64,000 nt of DNA from Lysobacter niastensis. GTDB taxonomy: Bacteria; Pseudomonadota; Gammaproteobacteria; Xanthomonadales; Xanthomonadaceae. This document shows, in pieces, positions 61,381 through 64,000 of this stretch. The stretch lies in NCBI RefSeq assembly GCF_015453285.1, contig NZ_JADLZT010000001.1:434001-498000 (forward strand), given 5' to 3'. The stretch's first letter is position 1; each line of letters opens with the position of its first letter. Under the pieces are notes generated by a model that saw nothing but the letters and a program-made list of their open reading frames with translations, did not search any database and had not been told where the DNA came from. The translations under genes were made by a program, and so were the position numbers.

Positions 61381-63180
61381 TCAGCCGCGCTTGGCGGCGA
61401 TCCAGCGGTCGATCTTGCCTTCCAGCACATCCAGCGGCACCGAGCCGTCCTTCAGCACTTCGGCGTGGAACTCGCGCACGTCGAACTTCGCTCCGAGCTC
61501 CTTCTCGGCCTTCGCGCGCAGTTCCTTGATCTTCAGTTCGCCGATCTTGTACGCCAGCGCCTGACCGGGGATGGCCATGTAGCGCTCGGCTTCGGCGGTC
61601 GACTGCGTCTCGCTTTCGGCGGAGTTGGCGAGCATGTAGGCGATCACCTGTTCGCGCGTCCAGCCCTTGCTGTGCAGGCCCGTGTCGACGACCAGGCGGA
61701 TCGCGCGCCACAGCTCGTTCTGCAGGTAGCCGAAGTAGTTGTACGGATCGGTGTAGACGCCGAGCTCCTTGCCGAGCGATTCGGCGTACAGGCCCCAGCC
61801 TTCGCTGAAGGCGATCTCGCCGCCGAAGCGTCGGAACTTCGGCAGACCGGTCAGCTCCTGCTGCAGCGCCAGCTGGAAGTGATGGCCGGGGATGGCTTCA
61901 TGCAGGTACAGGTCTTCCGCGTCCCACGTCTTGCGCGTCGGCAGGTCGTAGGTGTTGACGTAGAACACGCCCGGACGTGAGCCGTCCTCGCTCGGACGCA
62001 TGTACGAACCGCCCGCCGCGGACTGCGCGCGGAAGGCTTCGACCGGGCGGATCTCGAACGGCGCCTTCGGCAACAGCGAGAACTGTTCCGGGATGCGCTG
62101 GTTGATCTTCGCTTCCAGGCCGCGGTAGTACGCCAGCAGCGCCGGCTCGTCCTTGAAGATGAAGCGCGGATCGTTCTGCATGAACTTGAAGAAGTCCTGC
62201 ATCGAGCCCTTGAAGCCGACCTGCTTCATGACGCCTTCGATCTCGCCGTGGATGCGCGCGACCTCGTCCAGGCCGATCTGGTGGATCTGCTCCGGCGTCA
62301 GGTTGGTGGTGGTCGTGTTGCGGGCGTTGAACGCGTACCAGGCGGCGCCGTTGGGCAGCGCGCCCAGGCCGGAGGTGGTGCGCGCCTTGGCCATGTACTC
62401 GTCGGCGACGAAACCGCGCAAACGGCTATAGGCCGGCATCAGCTCGGTCTCGATCATCGCCTTGTATTCGGCCGTGAGGCGCTGCTTGTCGGCGTCGGTG
62501 AAATCCTTCGGGAAGTTCTTGACCGGGCCCCAGAACAGCGTGTCCTCGGCCTTGTCCTTGATCAGCGCGTCGAGCTGCGAGGTGACCTTGACCATCAGCG
62601 CTTTCGGCTGCACGACGCCGTTCTTGACGCCCTCGCGCGAGTTGGCGATCGCCTGATCGAAGATCGCCGGGATCTTCGCGGCGCGCTTGCGCCAGTTTTC
62701 ATAGTCGGCGACGGTCTTGAACGGCTGCGCACCGGTGCCGGAGCCGAGCTGCACGGCAGTCGAGGCGAAGTTGTAGAACTGGTTGATCGGCTGCTGCCAG
62801 GTCGGGAACTGCAGGCTTTCGAGCGAGAGCTTCGCGTCACGCACGAAGATCTGGTAGCTCAGCAGGTCCTGGCCCGCCAGGCCGTCGGCACCGACGCCCT
62901 CGACGGTCTTCAGCCAGCGCTGGGTGAACGCGCGGTCCTGGTCGCGGTACTGCTTCGACAGGAAGTTCGGCAACTGGTCGTTGTAGCGGTTGTCGCCCTG
63001 GAACGTGGCCTGCAGCGGATTCAACTTCAGCTGCTCTTCCCAGTACTGCTCGTACAGGGCGTTGAGCCGCGCGGGCTTGGCCGCCTGCTGGCTGGCCTGC
63101 GGCGCATCGGCGGCGACGGCGGGAGCGGCCGCCGACGCGAACGTCAGGGCGATGGCGAGGGCAAGCGGGCGCAACGGCAT
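61381..63180 (-). CDS. DUF885-family protein, soluble secreted copy
   Basis: The 599-residue protein starts at ATG 63180 with a cleavable signal peptide (LALAIALTFASAAAPAVAA) and no lipobox Cys. The same HEAIPGHHFQ and FSEGWGLYAE motifs as in its neighbour are present, and the two align over their whole length. It is upstream of the lipoprotein copy on the same strand with a 71-bp gap, so they may be co-transcribed. Function is inferred only from the metal-binding motif. Confidence 0.9.
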   Translation of the reverse strand: MPLRPLALAIALTFASAAAPAVAADAPQASQQAAKPARLNALYEQYWEEQLKLNPLQATFQGDNRYNDQLPNFLSKQYRDQDRAFTQRWLKTVEGVGADGLAGQDLLSYQIFVRDAKLSLESLQFPTWQQPINQFYNFASTAVQLGSGTGAQPFKTVADYENWRKRAAKIPAIFDQAIANSREGVKNGVVQPKALMVKVTSQLDALIKDKAEDTLFWGPVKNFPKDFTDADKQRLTAEYKAMIETELMPAYSRLRGFVADEYMAKARTTSGLGALPNGAAWYAFNARNTTTTNLTPEQIHQIGLDEVARIHGEIEGVMKQVGFKGSMQDFFKFMQNDPRFIFKDEPALLAYYRGLEAKINQRIPEQFSLLPKAPFEIRPVEAFRAQSAAGGSYMRPSEDGSRPGVFYVNTYDLPTRKTWDAEDLYLHEAIPGHHFQLALQQELTGLPKFRRFGGEIAFSEGWGLYAESLGKELGVYTDPYNYFGYLQNELWRAIRLVVDTGLHSKGWTREQVIAYMLANSAESETQSTAEAERYMAIPGQALAYKIGELKIKELRAKAEKELGAKFDVREFHAEVLKDGSVPLDVLEGKIDRWIAAKRG

Positions 63181-63280
63181 GAGGATTCCCCTGGAATGCG
63201 AAAGGCCAAGCATGGCCGAGCCATTCCGGGGCGGCCCCGGCCGGAAGTCACGGAATGGGGCGTACGAAGCGTGACGGCGG

Positions 63281-64000
63281 TCAGGCCGCGGCTTCCTCGC
63301 GCAAGCGCCGTGCCCGTGTCTCGCCGAGGAAAGCGGTGATGCCGGCGCGGACCAGGTAGATCAGCGGGATCATCGCGATAGCGGCGAGCATCTTGTAGGC
63401 GTAGTTGACCGTGCTCACCGCCAGGAACAGCGAAGTCGGCCACTTCTGCGGGCCGAGCACGAAGGCGATGTACAGCACGACGAAGCTGTCGACAAGCTGC
63501 GACACCGCGGTCGAACCGGTGGCGCGCAGCCACACGTGTTTCTCGCCGGTGGCATTTCGGATGCGATGGAACACGGCCACGTCGATCAGCTGGCCGAGCA
63601 TGAACGCCACCAGCGAGCCGGCGATCGTCCACATGCCCTGGCCGAACACCGCCGAGAACGCGGCCTGGTAGTCGGGCACGCCCTGCGGCTGCGCGGCCTT
63701 GACCCACCAGTCCGCCGGCGCCAGCGAGATCGCGGCGAAGGCGAACACGAAGCCGTAGACGATCAGGCCCGCGGCCAGCCACGAGATCATGCGCACGCCA
63801 CGCCGGCCGAAGAACTCGTTGATGACGTCGGTCATCAGGAATACCACCGGCCACAACAGCGTGCCGGCGGTGAAGCTGAGCGAACCGCTCTGCCCGAACA
63901 GGTTCCACTGCAGCGGCGCCACGCCCAGCGTGTCCTCCAGCGCGAAGATCTTCACGCCGATGAACTCCGCGAGCACGGCGTTCACGCAGAAGAAGCCGCT
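63281..64000 (-). CDS. yhhQ: Queuosine precursor transporter (YhhQ family), 5' end cut
   Basis: The reading frame continues past the right window edge; the first visible residues are GFFCVNAVLAEFIGVKIFAL. About six transmembrane segments are present, including SFTAGTLLWPVVFLMTDVINEFFGRRG and LGQLIDVAVFHRIRNATG. These match YhhQ, the vitamin-type carrier that imports preQ0 and preQ1. The queA and tgt genes elsewhere in the window use the imported base. Confidence 0.88.
   Translation of the reverse strand, partial: SGFFCVNAVLAEFIGVKIFALEDTLGVAPLQWNLFGQSGSLSFTAGTLLWPVVFLMTDVINEFFGRRGVRMISWLAAGLIVYGFVFAFAAISLAPADWWVKAAQPQGVPDYQAAFSAVFGQGMWTIAGSLVAFMLGQLIDVAVFHRIRNATGEKHVWLRATGSTAVSQLVDSFVVLYIAFVLGPQKWPTSLFLAVSTVNYAYKMLAAIAMIPLIYLVRAGITAFLGETRARRLREEAAA

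Overview
The window is high-GC DNA from a gammaproteobacterium of the Xanthomonadaceae, most like Lysobacter or a near relative. The evidence is the queA-tgt-yajC-secD-secF order, the ftsY / AsmA-like / mutY / yggX run, abundant secreted M13 and DUF885 peptidases, a DUF6491 protein and an LtrA protein. This is a judgement from gene content; no database was searched.

Layout. 1-6182: aquaporin 3' end, HNH endonuclease, acyl-CoA dehydrogenase with a PsrA-type operator in its promoter, LEA14-like lipoprotein, then a leftward signalling cluster (LuxR-type response regulator, degenerate Hpt protein, OmpA-associated sensor-like protein, second Hpt protein). 6183-16130: tRNA-Phe(GAA) carrying a roughly 9.9-kb integrative element bounded by 54-bp direct repeats of the tRNA 3' half. 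The element has a tyrosine integrase, an AlpA-like HTH gene, an overlapping operon (DUF1376, ERF annealing protein, small proteins) and clustered CATGGTCAGCG motifs at both ends. It also holds a six-gene array of leftward genes of unknown function separated by integron attC sites, with no integron integrase in the window (a CALIN). Only one attC is intact; the others have lost one arm.

16131-36653: housekeeping genes: yggX, mutY, AsmA-like, ftsY; rsmD-coaD; a lipoprotein; YfhL ferredoxin; gamma-glutamyltransferase; metallo-beta-lactamase and TMEM43-like pair; upp; a class-III aminotransferase divergent from an Lrp regulator; queA-tgt-yajC-secD-secF; suhB; trmJ.

36654-64000: signalling, transport and envelope functions: a PhnD-like periplasmic protein overlapping a HAMP-GGDEF-EAL protein, ExoD and CorC proteins, DUF47-Pit phosphate transport, an alkyltransferase-like protein, rhomboid protease, two M13 metallopeptidases (one with a zinc-ligand Glu to Asp change), a beta-CASP nuclease, LtrA, a RhlE-type helicase with a long leader, an alpha/beta hydrolase, a Prc-like protein lacking PDZ and catalytic Lys, two L,D-transpeptidases, two tandem DUF885 proteins and a YhhQ queuosine-precursor transporter cut by the window edge.

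The most unusual part is the tRNA-Phe element with its embedded, decaying integron cassette array. No CRISPR array, rRNA or complete insertion sequence was seen.
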